64,000 bases of DNA from CAZSNT01 sp964607765 (GTDB lineage: Bacteria > Verrucomicrobiota > Lentisphaeria > Oligosphaerales > JABHEG01): contig CAZSNT010000033.1 of NCBI GenBank assembly GCA_964607765.1, positions 4,674 to 68,673 of the forward strand, written 5' to 3'. This document shows positions 17,051 through 25,682 of the stretch, in pieces. Position numbers and translations under genes: made by a program. The notes under the pieces are model-generated. The model saw only the letters and a program-made list of their open reading frames with translations. It did no database searches and was not told the origin of the DNA. Position 1 is the first letter of the stretch; the number at the start of each line of letters is the position of its first letter.

Positions 17051-18046
17051 ATGACTGCGAATGACTGTGCACCCGCACTGCCCGGCCTGGGGACAGGGCC
17101 CGGCAACGGACTGGAGGTGATCACACACTGCAGTGACGGACGCTTCACGGCAGGCAAAGGCGGCGTGCAGGTGGTCCTGCGCACGGCTGATCGGAAGGTC
17201 GAGTTTGTTGGTTTTGAGGACCACTCGCTGGCCTACGTCAACTCCGCGATGGGATACCCGGCCTATTACCCGCTGCATCCGGTGGCGGTCCGCAAGCCGA
17301 TCAAAGCCGTATTGATGGATCTGGACGGTACCAGCGTGCACAGCGAAGCGTTTTGGATCTGGATCATCGAGCAGACGACCGCGTCGCTCCTCGGGGATCC
17401 CGGGTTCGAACTGGAACACGCCGACCTGCCCCACGTTTCCGGGCACAGTGTCTCGGAACATCTTCAGTACTGCATCGACAAGTATTGCCCCGCGAAGACG
17501 GTTGAGGAAGCGCGCACGTTCTACTTCGAACACACGCACCGCGAAATGGCCGAGATCATGGCCGGGCGAGGCAAGACGGACGCATTCACTCCCGCGCCGG
17601 GCCTGAAGCCATTCCTGCTTTCGTTGAAGGACGCCGGGATCAAGATAGGCTTGGTCACATCCGGGCTCTACGAGAAGGCCTGGCCCGAGATCCTGTCGGC
17701 GTTCCGGCAGCTCGACCTGGGCGATCCCCTCGAGTTCTACGACGCGGTCATTACCGCCGGCTTCCCCATGCGGCAAGGTGTTGAGGCGGGGACTCTCGGC
17801 GAGCTGTCACCCAAGCCGCACCCTTGGCTCTATGCCGAGGTGTGTCGGGTCGGGCTCGGGATCCCGTTCGAGGAGCGCCACCACGTGGTGGGCCTGGAAG
17901 ACAGCGGCGCGGGGGTCTGCTCCATCCGTCTGGCAGGCTTCGCGGCCATCGGCGTATCAGGCGGAAACATCGAACAGAGCGGGACACGGCCGTTGTGCAG
18001 CCACTGGTGTGAGTCGTTCGAGGAAGTAGCCAGTGTTGTTTTATAG
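17051..18046 (+). CDS. HAD-superfamily hydrolase (beta-phosphoglucomutase/phosphatase-like)
   Basis: 331 residues, cytoplasmic; AGGAG precedes the ATG. A ~90-residue N-terminal extension of unknown kind comes first. The HAD core follows: motif I MDLDGTSVHSE (nucleophile Asp), a helical cap (about 115-190), motif II LVTSGL, motif III with the Lys of LSPKPHPWLY and motif IV GLEDSGAG. The family transfers or removes phosphate on small sugars; the cap type suits phosphoglucomutase-like or sugar-phosphate phosphatase enzymes. Placed before GH38 with a ~120-base gap, it may handle a hexose phosphate. The LacI-type operator upstream suggests sugar-responsive control. Confidence 0.8.
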   Translation: MTANDCAPALPGLGTGPGNGLEVITHCSDGRFTAGKGGVQVVLRTADRKVEFVGFEDHSLAYVNSAMGYPAYYPLHPVAVRKPIKAVLMDLDGTSVHSEAFWIWIIEQTTASLLGDPGFELEHADLPHVSGHSVSEHLQYCIDKYCPAKTVEEARTFYFEHTHREMAEIMAGRGKTDAFTPAPGLKPFLLSLKDAGIKIGLVTSGLYEKAWPEILSAFRQLDLGDPLEFYDAVITAGFPMRQGVEAGTLGELSPKPHPWLYAEVCRVGLGIPFEERHHVVGLEDSGAGVCSIRLAGFAAIGVSGGNIEQSGTRPLCSHWCESFEEVASVVL

Positions 18047-18055
18047 CGACGGTTC

Positions 18056-18071
18056 CGGTCGACGGCGACCG
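18056..18071. repeat. Short hairpin in the HAD-GH38 gap
   Basis: CGGTCG-ACGG-CGACCG, six-base arms and a four-base loop, followed by a G+C-rich imperfectly repetitive stretch built on CGAC/GTCG words up to about 18125. No T-run. Confidence 0.35.
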
Positions 18072-18168
18072 ACTGCGGTCGATACCTGTCGGTTCCTTTC
18101 GGGGCCTGTCACGTCCCGTCACTGACACGAGCACCAGAGACCAAGGCCAGCTTCGAGGAGGACATATC

Positions 18169-21108
18169 GTGAGCAAGTCGTCAAAGGTCATTCCGGGAAC
18201 GGCGCCGATGTCGGCCGAGGAGCGCGCGGGCACGGGCCGCCCTGCCCCCGCCGGCCCTGCCCAGTGCCATTTCATCTCGAACACGCACTGGGACCGGGAA
18301 TGGCGCTACTCCATGCAGCGGACGCGTCACATGCTCGTCACCATGCTGGACATGCTGCTGGATATCTTCGAGAGGGAGCCGCGTTTCCAGTCCTTCCACA
18401 TGGATTCGCAGTCCATCCCCATCCAGGATTACCTGGAGATTCGACCGGAGAAGACCGAGACGGTCCGCAAGCACATCCAGGATGGGCGTCTTCTGGTCGG
18501 CCCCTGGTACGTACTGCCTGACGAGTTCTGTGTAGGCGGCGAGTCACTGGTCCGCAATCTGCTCCTCGGCCACCGAATTGCCCGGGAGTTGGGTGCGGTG
18601 AGCAAGACGGGCTACTCGCCGTTTTCCTGGGGCCAGATCTCGCAGATGCCCCAAATCTACAGCGGCTTCGGCATCCCGTTCGCGGCGTTCTACCGCGGCA
18701 TCAACACGCTGGTGTCGCCCAACTCCGAGTTTATCTGGGAGGGGCCCGACGGCACGCGGATTGTGGGCTCGCGCCTTGCCTGTCGGCCGCGCTACAATGT
18801 GTGGTACATCCTCCAGCGTCCGGCCTTCTGGGGGTTGGACAACGAGGGCGAGCGACTCATGGCGTGGCGGAACGGGCACGGCCCGTTCTGTTTCGCAGAC
18901 ACGCTTCTCGGCGAGCTTGACGCGCAGTACACGCATCCGCGTTTCGAATACCACGAGGACACCATTGCGGAGCGCGCCCGGCAGACGCTGCGCGAGCAGG
19001 ACGGCGAGTGGACCACGCCGCACCGTTTCTGGTCAGCCGGCCACGACTCGTCCTGCCCCGACATTCGCGAGGTCCGCATGATAGCCGAGTGCGACGAGGC
19101 CCTGGGCGAGGACGCCAATGTGTTCCACAGCACGTTTGCCGACTTCCAGGCGAAAGTCTGCGAGGGAGTCGGAGACGATCTGCCCGTGGCCCACGGCGAG
19201 ATGCGTCACTTCTTCACCAAGGGCAGTTCGTCCGTACTTTTCGGCTGGATCTCTTCCGCACACATGGAGATCAAGCAGGACAACGCGGCCACGGAACGCG
19301 CTCTGGGCGTGGTTGCCGAACCGCTGGCCGTGTGCGCGTCGCTGTTGGGCGCGCCCTACCCTCGCGCCTTCCTCGACCATGCCTGGCAATCGCTTCTGCA
19401 GAACCACGGGCACGACTCCATCGGCGCCTGCAGCCGCGACGTGGTCCCGGCTGACATGCTGTTCCGTTCACGCCAGGCACGCGAGATCAGCTCCTGCGTG
19501 ACCGAGCGTGCGCTCATGGACATTGCCGGGGCCGTCGACCTGTCGGCGCACGGCCCCGATGAAGTCGCTGTCGTGGCCTGGAACCCGACCCCGGTCCGGC
19601 GCTCGGAAACCGTGGAGTTGCTGCTCAACGTTCCGGCTGAAATGCCGGGTGGCGACATCGACCTGGTCGACGAGAACGGGACGGCGGTGACAGTCCAGCC
19701 GATCGACTCGGTCGACTCCGCGTACCGGATCGTGCAATCGCCCAACGACTGCGCCAACATGTTCGAAGTGCGACGGCAGCGGATCCTGGCCGAACTGCCC
19801 GAGTTGCCCGGAACGGGCTACCGCACCTTCTTTGTGACACCGCGCGAGGAGCCGCGCCGCGGCGTCAAGCACTCCCTGCTGACCGGCCCCCAAAGCATGG
19901 CGAACGAGTTCCTGGCCGTGACTGTCAACGGGAACGGTACGTTCAGCGTTGAAGACAGAAAGACAGGGCGCTCCTGGGATGGCCTGGGGTACTTCCGCGA
20001 CTGCAGCGAGATCGGCAATCCGTGGGAGCACATCACGGTGCCTGAGGACGAGGTCCTGACCACACTCAACGAACGGGCGCGGGTGGCCCTCGTACGCGAC
20101 GGTGAGTTGGCGACCAGCTTCCGGGTCGAGCTGAACTGGGAGCTTCCCAAGCGCCGATCGGAGAACGAGAAACACCGCAGCACGGAAACCGTGCCCTGCC
20201 GGATTGTCAACACCGTCACGCTGCGCCGTCACCAGCCGTGGGTTGAGATCGTCACGGAGCTGGACAACACGGCAGAGGACCACTACCTGCAAGTGTCGTT
20301 CCCCACGGGCGTGACTGCCGACACCGTCCAGGCGCAGACGCCGTTCGACGTGGTGACCAGACCGATCGAGCGGGTGGATCCCTCACTGTTCGCCGAAAAG
20401 CCGCAGACCGAGCACCCGATGGACCGGTTCGTCGACGTCAGCGACGGCGATGCGGGCGTCGCGCTCTTGAACGAGGGCCTCAAAGCGTACGAAGCCCACG
20501 ACGACCCGGCGCAAACGCTGAGCCTGACGCTGCTGCGCTGTTTCCCGCTGCGCATCTGCATCACGAACCTGGAGATGACGGACTACAGCAAGCAGGACAA
20601 GGGCTCGCAGTGCCCGGGGCCGCACCGGTTCCGCTACGCCTTCATACCGCACAGCGGCGACTGGCAACAGGCCGGGCTGTGGCAGCAGGCCGAGCGCTTC
20701 GCCAACCCGCCTCGCGTCGCCCAGATCGGGCCCACCAGGCACGGGCACCTGCCCCTGACGCGCAGCTTCCTCGAGCTCGAACCGCAAGCCTTGCACGTGA
20801 GCGCGGTGAAGCAAAGCGAGGACGGACAGGGCTGGGTCGTGCGCCTGCTCAATCCGACGGACGCCGCGATCGCTGGGCGGATCCGCCTGAACGGCGGGTG
20901 CGCGGAGCCGGATGGTTCGAAGTCGCCTGTGGAACGCCAGCAAGCGGAGTTCGCATTGCCGGCCAACGAGGGCCGGGCGTGGACACAGGTCCGTCGTGTC
21001 ACGCTCGAAGAAGTGCCGGAGGAGACGCTTGACATGGACGCGGCAGGCTGGACGGCGATCAAGCTGAGCCCCAAGAAGATCCTGACGCTTGAATTCAGCA
21101 GCAACTGA
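18169..21108 (+). CDS. Glycoside hydrolase family 38-like protein (alpha-mannosidase family), nucleophile position altered
   Basis: 979 residues, no signal peptide, so cytoplasmic. The GTG start at 18169 has GAGGAGG eight bases upstream. The zinc-binding opening NTHWDREW is present (His40, Asp42). Family 38 enzymes hydrolyse alpha-mannosides with an Asp in a PDxFGH-type motif; here the aligned segment reads GYSPFSWGQISQMPQI (about 148-163), placing Phe152 where Asp is expected. The C-terminal half holds the beta-sandwich domains normal for the family, and overall length fits. It could be a divergent subfamily using another acid, or a non-hydrolytic homologue. Its place between the HAD gene and the sulfatase block suggests a role in mannose-containing oligosaccharides. 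Confidence 0.8.
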   Translation: MSKSSKVIPGTAPMSAEERAGTGRPAPAGPAQCHFISNTHWDREWRYSMQRTRHMLVTMLDMLLDIFEREPRFQSFHMDSQSIPIQDYLEIRPEKTETVRKHIQDGRLLVGPWYVLPDEFCVGGESLVRNLLLGHRIARELGAVSKTGYSPFSWGQISQMPQIYSGFGIPFAAFYRGINTLVSPNSEFIWEGPDGTRIVGSRLACRPRYNVWYILQRPAFWGLDNEGERLMAWRNGHGPFCFADTLLGELDAQYTHPRFEYHEDTIAERARQTLREQDGEWTTPHRFWSAGHDSSCPDIREVRMIAECDEALGEDANVFHSTFADFQAKVCEGVGDDLPVAHGEMRHFFTKGSSSVLFGWISSAHMEIKQDNAATERALGVVAEPLAVCASLLGAPYPRAFLDHAWQSLLQNHGHDSIGACSRDVVPADMLFRSRQAREISSCVTERALMDIAGAVDLSAHGPDEVAVVAWNPTPVRRSETVELLLNVPAEMPGGDIDLVDENGTAVTVQPIDSVDSAYRIVQSPNDCANMFEVRRQRILAELPELPGTGYRTFFVTPREEPRRGVKHSLLTGPQSMANEFLAVTVNGNGTFSVEDRKTGRSWDGLGYFRDCSEIGNPWEHITVPEDEVLTTLNERARVALVRDGELATSFRVELNWELPKRRSENEKHRSTETVPCRIVNTVTLRRHQPWVEIVTELDNTAEDHYLQVSFPTGVTADTVQAQTPFDVVTRPIERVDPSLFAEKPQTEHPMDRFVDVSDGDAGVALLNEGLKAYEAHDDPAQTLSLTLLRCFPLRICITNLEMTDYSKQDKGSQCPGPHRFRYAFIPHSGDWQQAGLWQQAERFANPPRVAQIGPTRHGHLPLTRSFLELEPQALHVSAVKQSEDGQGWVVRLLNPTDAAIAGRIRLNGGCAEPDGSKSPVERQQAEFALPANEGRAWTQVRRVTLEEVPEETLDMDAAGWTAIKLSPKKILTLEFSSN

Positions 21109-21123
21109 TACCGGCGGGACGAT

Positions 21124-21135
21124 CGACTGCAGTCG
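21124..21135. repeat. 12-bp perfect palindrome after GH38
   Basis: CGACTGCAGTCG, 15 bases after the GH38 stop; flanking GAC/GTC bases extend the stem with a two-base bulge. Could be a short hairpin terminator without T-run or a binding site. Confidence 0.35.
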
Positions 21136-21225
21136 TCAGCAATCGGACGCAACCGACAGCGATCAACTTCCGGAGTAGGACCAGCGACTTACGGTTTGCG
21201 ACTGGCGGGTGCCGTGTTCCATGCC

Positions 21226-21261
21226 GTTTTCCGGACACCTGAACACCGAACACCGAACACT
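21226..21261 (+). repeat. Motif copy followed by a 7-bp tandem tract (GAACACC x3)
   Basis: GTTTTCCGGACA at 21226-21237 is followed by GAACACC-GAACACC-GAACACT at 21241-21261, directly before the sulfatase start at 21272. The tract occupies the usual ribosome-binding region, leaving only a weak GGAAG. Confidence 0.7.
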
Positions 21262-21271
21262 GGAAGCCACG

Positions 21272-22750
21272 ATGCCCCAACCAAACATCCTGCTGATTCT
21301 GACCGACCAACACCGCCTGTCGGCCTTGGGCGCCTACGGCCCGACGCCGTGCCAGACCCCGAACATCGACCGGCTGGCCGCGGAGGGCACGCTGATCGAA
21401 CAGGCCTACACCACGTGCCCGGTCTGTACACCGGCGCGCGGCAGCGTCCTCACGGGGCTCTACCCGCACGCGCACGGGATGCGCCTTAACGAGGACTGTC
21501 ACCAATTGGCGGCGCAACGCCTGCGGTGTCGCCCCGACCTGCTGTCGCGGCGTCTGACCGCTCAAGGCTACAGTGTCGGCTACAACGGCAAGTGGCACCT
21601 CGGCGACCGCACCAGGCGCATCACACCGGATCTGGAAGCGCCCTCAGTGCTGCCCACCGACGCGGGGTTCGAGGGCTTTGACTACGGCGGCCACGGCGAC
21701 GGGGGCCACGGGTACGACGACTACAAGCAGTACCTGGCCGGCAACGGTTGGGAGCACGAGTCTGACCATGACGTCGAGATCCCCATGCCGTCTCTGCCGC
21801 GGTGGGGGCGGCTGCGCGGTCCTGCTGAGTCGACTGTCGCGCACTACATCACCAGCAACTCGATTGATCTGCTCGAAGCGTTCCGCGAGCGGGAGAAGCC
21901 GTGGTTTCTCTGGCACAACTTCTGGGGGCCGCACGAGCCGCACTACGCCCCGGCCGAGTTCGTCGACATGTACCGGGACGTGCGAATTCCGCCGTGGCCG
22001 AACTTCACGATGCCCCAGGTCGACCCGAATCTCCCGCAACAGGCGAAGCGTCACCCGCGCTACGCGGACATGAAGTGGGAGTATTACGAGGAATTGCTCC
22101 GGTACTACTATGCGCTGACCACGCACATCGATGCGGAGATCGGGCGGTTGCTCGCGTATCTCGACGACAGCGGCCAGCGCGACAACACGGTCATCATCTT
22201 CTCCGCAGACCACGGTGAGACGCTGGGCAGCCACGCCGGGCTCGGTGACAAGGGCTGGCACCATTTCGAGGAAATCCAACGCATTCCGTTCATTGTCTGG
22301 ATGCCCGAATCACTACGCCCGGGCGCCATGGCTCCCGGACAGCGAATCGACGACGCGCTGGTCTCGCTGGTGGACATCTATCCGACCTGCCTGGAACTGG
22401 CCGGGTGTCCGGAAAACGGACCAGACACGCACGGGCGCTCGCTGCTGCCGCTGCTGGCGGATCCCAACACGGAGTGGCGTGACGTGGTCGGCTGCGAGTT
22501 CTGGGGGCTGAACGCGGTCAACGGCACCATGGCGTCTGTCCGACGCGGCAACTGGAAGTACGGCTGGAATGCGAACTCCGCAGACGAGCTCTACGACCTC
22601 GAATCGGATCCCCACGAATTACGGGACCTCGCCGCCTGTCCCGAGCACACCACGACCCTCCGGGAGATGCGTGAAACGATGGCCGAGTGGATGGCGGACA
22701 CCAACATGCAAGGCGCCATCCGCAGACACTACGAACTGACGAGCAGATGA
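21272..22750 (+). CDS. Type I sulfatase, cytoplasmic
   Basis: 492 residues. The ATG at 21272 puts the NILLILTDQHR metal-binding segment at residue 5, so there is no signal peptide; upstream frame includes a motif copy and is excluded. The formylglycine motif is CTPAR with Cys52, so a maturation enzyme acting in the cytoplasm is needed. KWHLGD (about 105-110) and SADHGETLGSH (about 312) supply further active-site residues. The family hydrolyses sulfate esters of sugars with calcium. It is followed two bases later by another leaderless sulfatase. A GTTTTCCGGACA copy in reverse (22406-22417) encodes CPEN in the loop after LELAG, a variable position in the family. Confidence 0.92.
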   Translation: MPQPNILLILTDQHRLSALGAYGPTPCQTPNIDRLAAEGTLIEQAYTTCPVCTPARGSVLTGLYPHAHGMRLNEDCHQLAAQRLRCRPDLLSRRLTAQGYSVGYNGKWHLGDRTRRITPDLEAPSVLPTDAGFEGFDYGGHGDGGHGYDDYKQYLAGNGWEHESDHDVEIPMPSLPRWGRLRGPAESTVAHYITSNSIDLLEAFREREKPWFLWHNFWGPHEPHYAPAEFVDMYRDVRIPPWPNFTMPQVDPNLPQQAKRHPRYADMKWEYYEELLRYYYALTTHIDAEIGRLLAYLDDSGQRDNTVIIFSADHGETLGSHAGLGDKGWHHFEEIQRIPFIVWMPESLRPGAMAPGQRIDDALVSLVDIYPTCLELAGCPENGPDTHGRSLLPLLADPNTEWRDVVGCEFWGLNAVNGTMASVRRGNWKYGWNANSADELYDLESDPHELRDLAACPEHTTTLREMRETMAEWMADTNMQGAIRRHYELTSR

Positions 22751-22751
22751 C

Positions 22752-24248
22752 ATGGCAGCCAATCGACCGAACGTCCTTCTCCTCTTTTCGGACCAGCACA
22801 ACGCCGCAACCCTCGGCTGCGAGGGGCACCCGGATGTGCGGACTCCGCACCTGGATGCGTTGGCCGCCGAGGGCACGCGGTTCGAGAGGGCCTACTGCCA
22901 GGACGCGATCTGTCTGCCGTCGCGCTGCTCGATGTTTTCCGGACTTTACCCGCGCACCCTCGGCTGCCTGACCAATGGCGACCACACACCGCTGATGGAC
23001 GGTGTCGTGTCCATGCAGGAGGCCTTCCGGCGAAATGGCTACGCCACGGCGGCGTTCGGGAAACGGCATCTGGTGTCGGGTTGCGATGCCGGCTGGGACG
23101 TGGCCGCGAGCCACATGCACGGCGAGTCGCCGAACGACAACTACGTCGCCTGGATCGAGGAACGCGGGCTGGCTGCGGAGTTCGCACACGACTGGGCCGC
23201 GGAGTTCGGGCGCGGCCCGAAGGGGGGCAGCTTCCGGGACACCGAGATCCCGTTTGCCGTCATGGGCACGCGTGAATCGCGACTTCCGGGAAACGCAACC
23301 ATGGAGGCGTTTTCCGGACAACGCACGGTCGAATACCTGCGTGAACGGGCCACGGACGGCGAGCCGTTCTTCTGCTTCTCGTCCTTCTACCGGCCGCACC
23401 AGCCCTACACGCCCCTGCCCTCTTACTGGGCACGGTTCGACCGGAGCCGCTGGGGGGCGGGGCGGAACAACGGCGATGCCATCGCCATGCCGCCAAACCT
23501 GCGGCAGAATCCCGGCGAGCTCCCGCCCATGTTCCAGGGGCTCTTCCAAGGCCGAAACCGGGTCTGGCGTACGGACCTGGCCAGAGCGGACGAACAACTC
23601 TATCGCAACTATGTCTCTGCCTACTACGCGCTGGTGGAAGAGATCGACGATCACGTCGGGGCAATCCTGAACGTGCTGGAGCAGACCGGGTTGCGCGAGA
23701 ACACGATCGTGGTCTACACGACGGATCACGGCGACTTCGTGGGACGTCACGGCATGATCGAAAAGTGCGCTCCGGGCCACAATGTCTACGAAGAGACGCT
23801 GCGCGTGCCGTTGCTCGTGAGCTGGCCGACTCAACTGCAGGCGGGAGCAGTCTGTGACGGGCTGGCCGAGCTCGTCGATGTGTATCCGACACTCCTCGAT
23901 CTGTGCGGACTCCGCACACCGGAGCTGGCCCAGCCGCTGCAGGGCCAATCGCTTGCCGGCGCGCTGCGCGGCGACGCGCCGGTCGATCGGGAGTTCACGG
24001 TGTCGGAGAACTGGGGCCAGGCGACCATCGTCACGCGAGACCACAAGTTGGGCGTGTGGCGTGAGCCGCCTGCGGGCGGGGGCCCCGACAGCCGCGCGTT
24101 CGGCGACATGCTGTTTGACCGGAAAACAGACCCGGGAGAAGCGAGCAACCGTTACGGCGATCCGGCCTATGCTGAAGTGCAGGCGAAACTGCGGCAGAAG
24201 CTCGACCAATGGTCTGCGCGGACACCGACTGCCGAGAGAGTGTCATGA
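22752..24248 (+). CDS. Type I sulfatase, cytoplasmic
   Basis: 498 residues; the ATG lies one base after the stop of the preceding sulfatase, so they are translationally linked. No signal peptide (RPNVLLLFSDQHN at residue 5). Formylglycine motif CLPSR, Cys54; DHGDFVGRHGM (about 328) gives the second metal site. Closest relative in the window is the leaderless sulfatase at 31203 (shared QDAIC.PSR, SGLYPRT.GCL, MAEKCA/MIEKCA...GHNVYE). Three motif copies fall in this gene: 22934-22944 (FSG in the conserved SGLYPR element), 23309-23320 (FSGQ) and a variant at 24117-24127. Its stop overlaps the start of the next gene (ATGA). Confidence 0.92.
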   Translation: MAANRPNVLLLFSDQHNAATLGCEGHPDVRTPHLDALAAEGTRFERAYCQDAICLPSRCSMFSGLYPRTLGCLTNGDHTPLMDGVVSMQEAFRRNGYATAAFGKRHLVSGCDAGWDVAASHMHGESPNDNYVAWIEERGLAAEFAHDWAAEFGRGPKGGSFRDTEIPFAVMGTRESRLPGNATMEAFSGQRTVEYLRERATDGEPFFCFSSFYRPHQPYTPLPSYWARFDRSRWGAGRNNGDAIAMPPNLRQNPGELPPMFQGLFQGRNRVWRTDLARADEQLYRNYVSAYYALVEEIDDHVGAILNVLEQTGLRENTIVVYTTDHGDFVGRHGMIEKCAPGHNVYEETLRVPLLVSWPTQLQAGAVCDGLAELVDVYPTLLDLCGLRTPELAQPLQGQSLAGALRGDAPVDREFTVSENWGQATIVTRDHKLGVWREPPAGGGPDSRAFGDMLFDRKTDPGEASNRYGDPAYAEVQAKLRQKLDQWSARTPTAERVS

Positions 24249-25546
24249 GGAAGCTGACTGCAAGCTGTTTGGGAGTACTGATGGCCGTATCATCTCTTTG
24301 CGCTGCGGACGAACGGATCGACTGCTCCACCTTGACGGGCAAGGTGATGTGCGGGTATCAGGGGTGGTTCCGGACCCCCGATGACGGCACGGGAGGGGGT
24401 TGGACGCACTACGGCAAAGGCGGCAAGTTTGAGCCCGGTGCCTGCAGCATCGATTTCTGGCCGAACGTGTCCGAGTTGGATGCCGACGAGACGTTCGTGA
24501 CGGCGTTTCGCCACGCGGACGGCACGCCGGCCCGGGTTTTCAGCTCGGTAACGCCCAAGACCGCCATGCGCCACTTCCTCTGGATGCGGGAGTACGGGAT
24601 CGACGGCGTCTTTGTTCAGCGCTTTGCCAGCCCTGTGTGCGACATCGGGCGTGGGTGGGAGCAACGCCGAAAGAACACCGACAGAGTACTCGAGAACTGC
24701 CGGGCGGGAGCCAACGCCCACGGCAGAGCCTACGCCGTGATGTACGATCTCTCCGGAATGCCGAACGGTAAGATGGACAAGGTGATGGTCGACTGGCGGC
24801 ATCTCGAGAATGACTTGGGGATCACCACACTCGCCGATGACCGTGCCTACCTGCACCATCGTGGCAAGCCGGTCGTCGCCGTCTGGGGCGTGGGGTTCGG
24901 CGGCAAGGACCGCAAGTACACGCTGGACGAGTGTTCCGATCTCATCGCTTCCCTCAAGGACCGGGGCCTGACCGTCATGCTCGGCGTACCCACCGGTTGG
25001 CGTACTCTCGACCGGGACTCGACCAAAGACGCGCGACTGCACAAAGCGATCCGGCAAGCAGACATCATCTCACCGTGGACCGTCGGGCGCTACCGGGACG
25101 GAAGAGGCGTGAAGCGGCATGCAGGCCGACGCTGGAAGGGCGACATCACCTGGTGTCGGGACGCCGGCCTGGAGTACCTGCCCGTCGTCTTCCCCGGGTT
25201 CAGCTGGGTCAACCTGAAGGGAGAGCCCGAAGACCGGCAGATACATCGTCGCGACGGGTTGTTCCTCTGGAGCCAGTACTGCGAACTCCGCAAACTCGGA
25301 GCGACCATGGTCTACCAGGCCATGTTCGACGAAGTGGATGAAGGCACGCAGATCCTCAAGATCAGCAATGATCCCCCGGTCGGGGAGAGTGTTTTCCGGA
25401 CATACGAGGGGTTGCCCGAGGACCACTACCTGTGGTTGGTCGGTCAGGCGACTCGCATGATCCGTGGCGAGATCGATCGCGCTCCGAAGCGCGAGGGATT
25501 CGATGAGGTCAACAAGAGATTCAGTGACAAAGCAACGACCCCGTAG
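24245..25546 (+). CDS. Secreted GH71/GH99-like glycoside hydrolase
   Basis: 433 residues. The start ATG overlaps the preceding stop by four bases (ATGA), so translation is coupled. Signal peptide ~1-20 (SSLCAADE). The catalytic region covers nearly all of the rest and matches the GH71/99-like family of endo-acting alpha-mannan/glucan enzymes: GKVMCGYQGWF near 31, GIDGVFVQRFA, GRAYAVMYDLSG, PVVAVWG and FDEVDEGTQI near 370. A paralogue at 37525 shares these segments but has extra modules at both ends. Near the C-terminus a GTTTTCCGGACA copy (25391-25402) encodes VFRT where the paralogue has PFLD, before the shared YEGLP segment. Confidence 0.82.
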   Translation: MRKLTASCLGVLMAVSSLCAADERIDCSTLTGKVMCGYQGWFRTPDDGTGGGWTHYGKGGKFEPGACSIDFWPNVSELDADETFVTAFRHADGTPARVFSSVTPKTAMRHFLWMREYGIDGVFVQRFASPVCDIGRGWEQRRKNTDRVLENCRAGANAHGRAYAVMYDLSGMPNGKMDKVMVDWRHLENDLGITTLADDRAYLHHRGKPVVAVWGVGFGGKDRKYTLDECSDLIASLKDRGLTVMLGVPTGWRTLDRDSTKDARLHKAIRQADIISPWTVGRYRDGRGVKRHAGRRWKGDITWCRDAGLEYLPVVFPGFSWVNLKGEPEDRQIHRRDGLFLWSQYCELRKLGATMVYQAMFDEVDEGTQILKISNDPPVGESVFRTYEGLPEDHYLWLVGQATRMIRGEIDRAPKREGFDEVNKRFSDKATTP

Positions 25547-25553
25547 GCCGGGT

Positions 25554-25566
25554 CTTCCGCCGGAAG
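25554..25566. terminator. Short hairpin after the GH71/99-like gene
   Basis: CTTCCG-C-CGGAAG, eight bases after the stop codon, within a CGTAGGCCGG context that resembles the CGTAGCCCGG hairpin at 63961. No T-run; could also be a dispersed repeat. Confidence 0.35.
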
Positions 25567-25639
25567 GCTTGAAGAATGGGGGAGAACCAAAGGACGATCC
25601 TAACCATCGGCAAGCAAGAGAATTCGACAGGAATACGTG

Positions 25640-25655
25640 CTGTCAACTTTGACAG
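25640..25655. promoter_or_regulatory. 16-bp palindrome upstream of the ThuA gene
   Basis: CTGTCAA-CT-TTGACAG, perfect 7-base arms, 28 bases before the start codon. It resembles a dimeric repressor site; the contained TTGACA is too near the start to be a useful -35 box for this gene. Confidence 0.4.
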
Positions 25656-25682
25656 AGCCTGAACGGGGGACAGGAGATGATC

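Noticed and set aside
22518..24209. Minus-strand open frame of ~560 codons
   Set aside because: Mirror of the sulfatase at 22752; no protein-family features.
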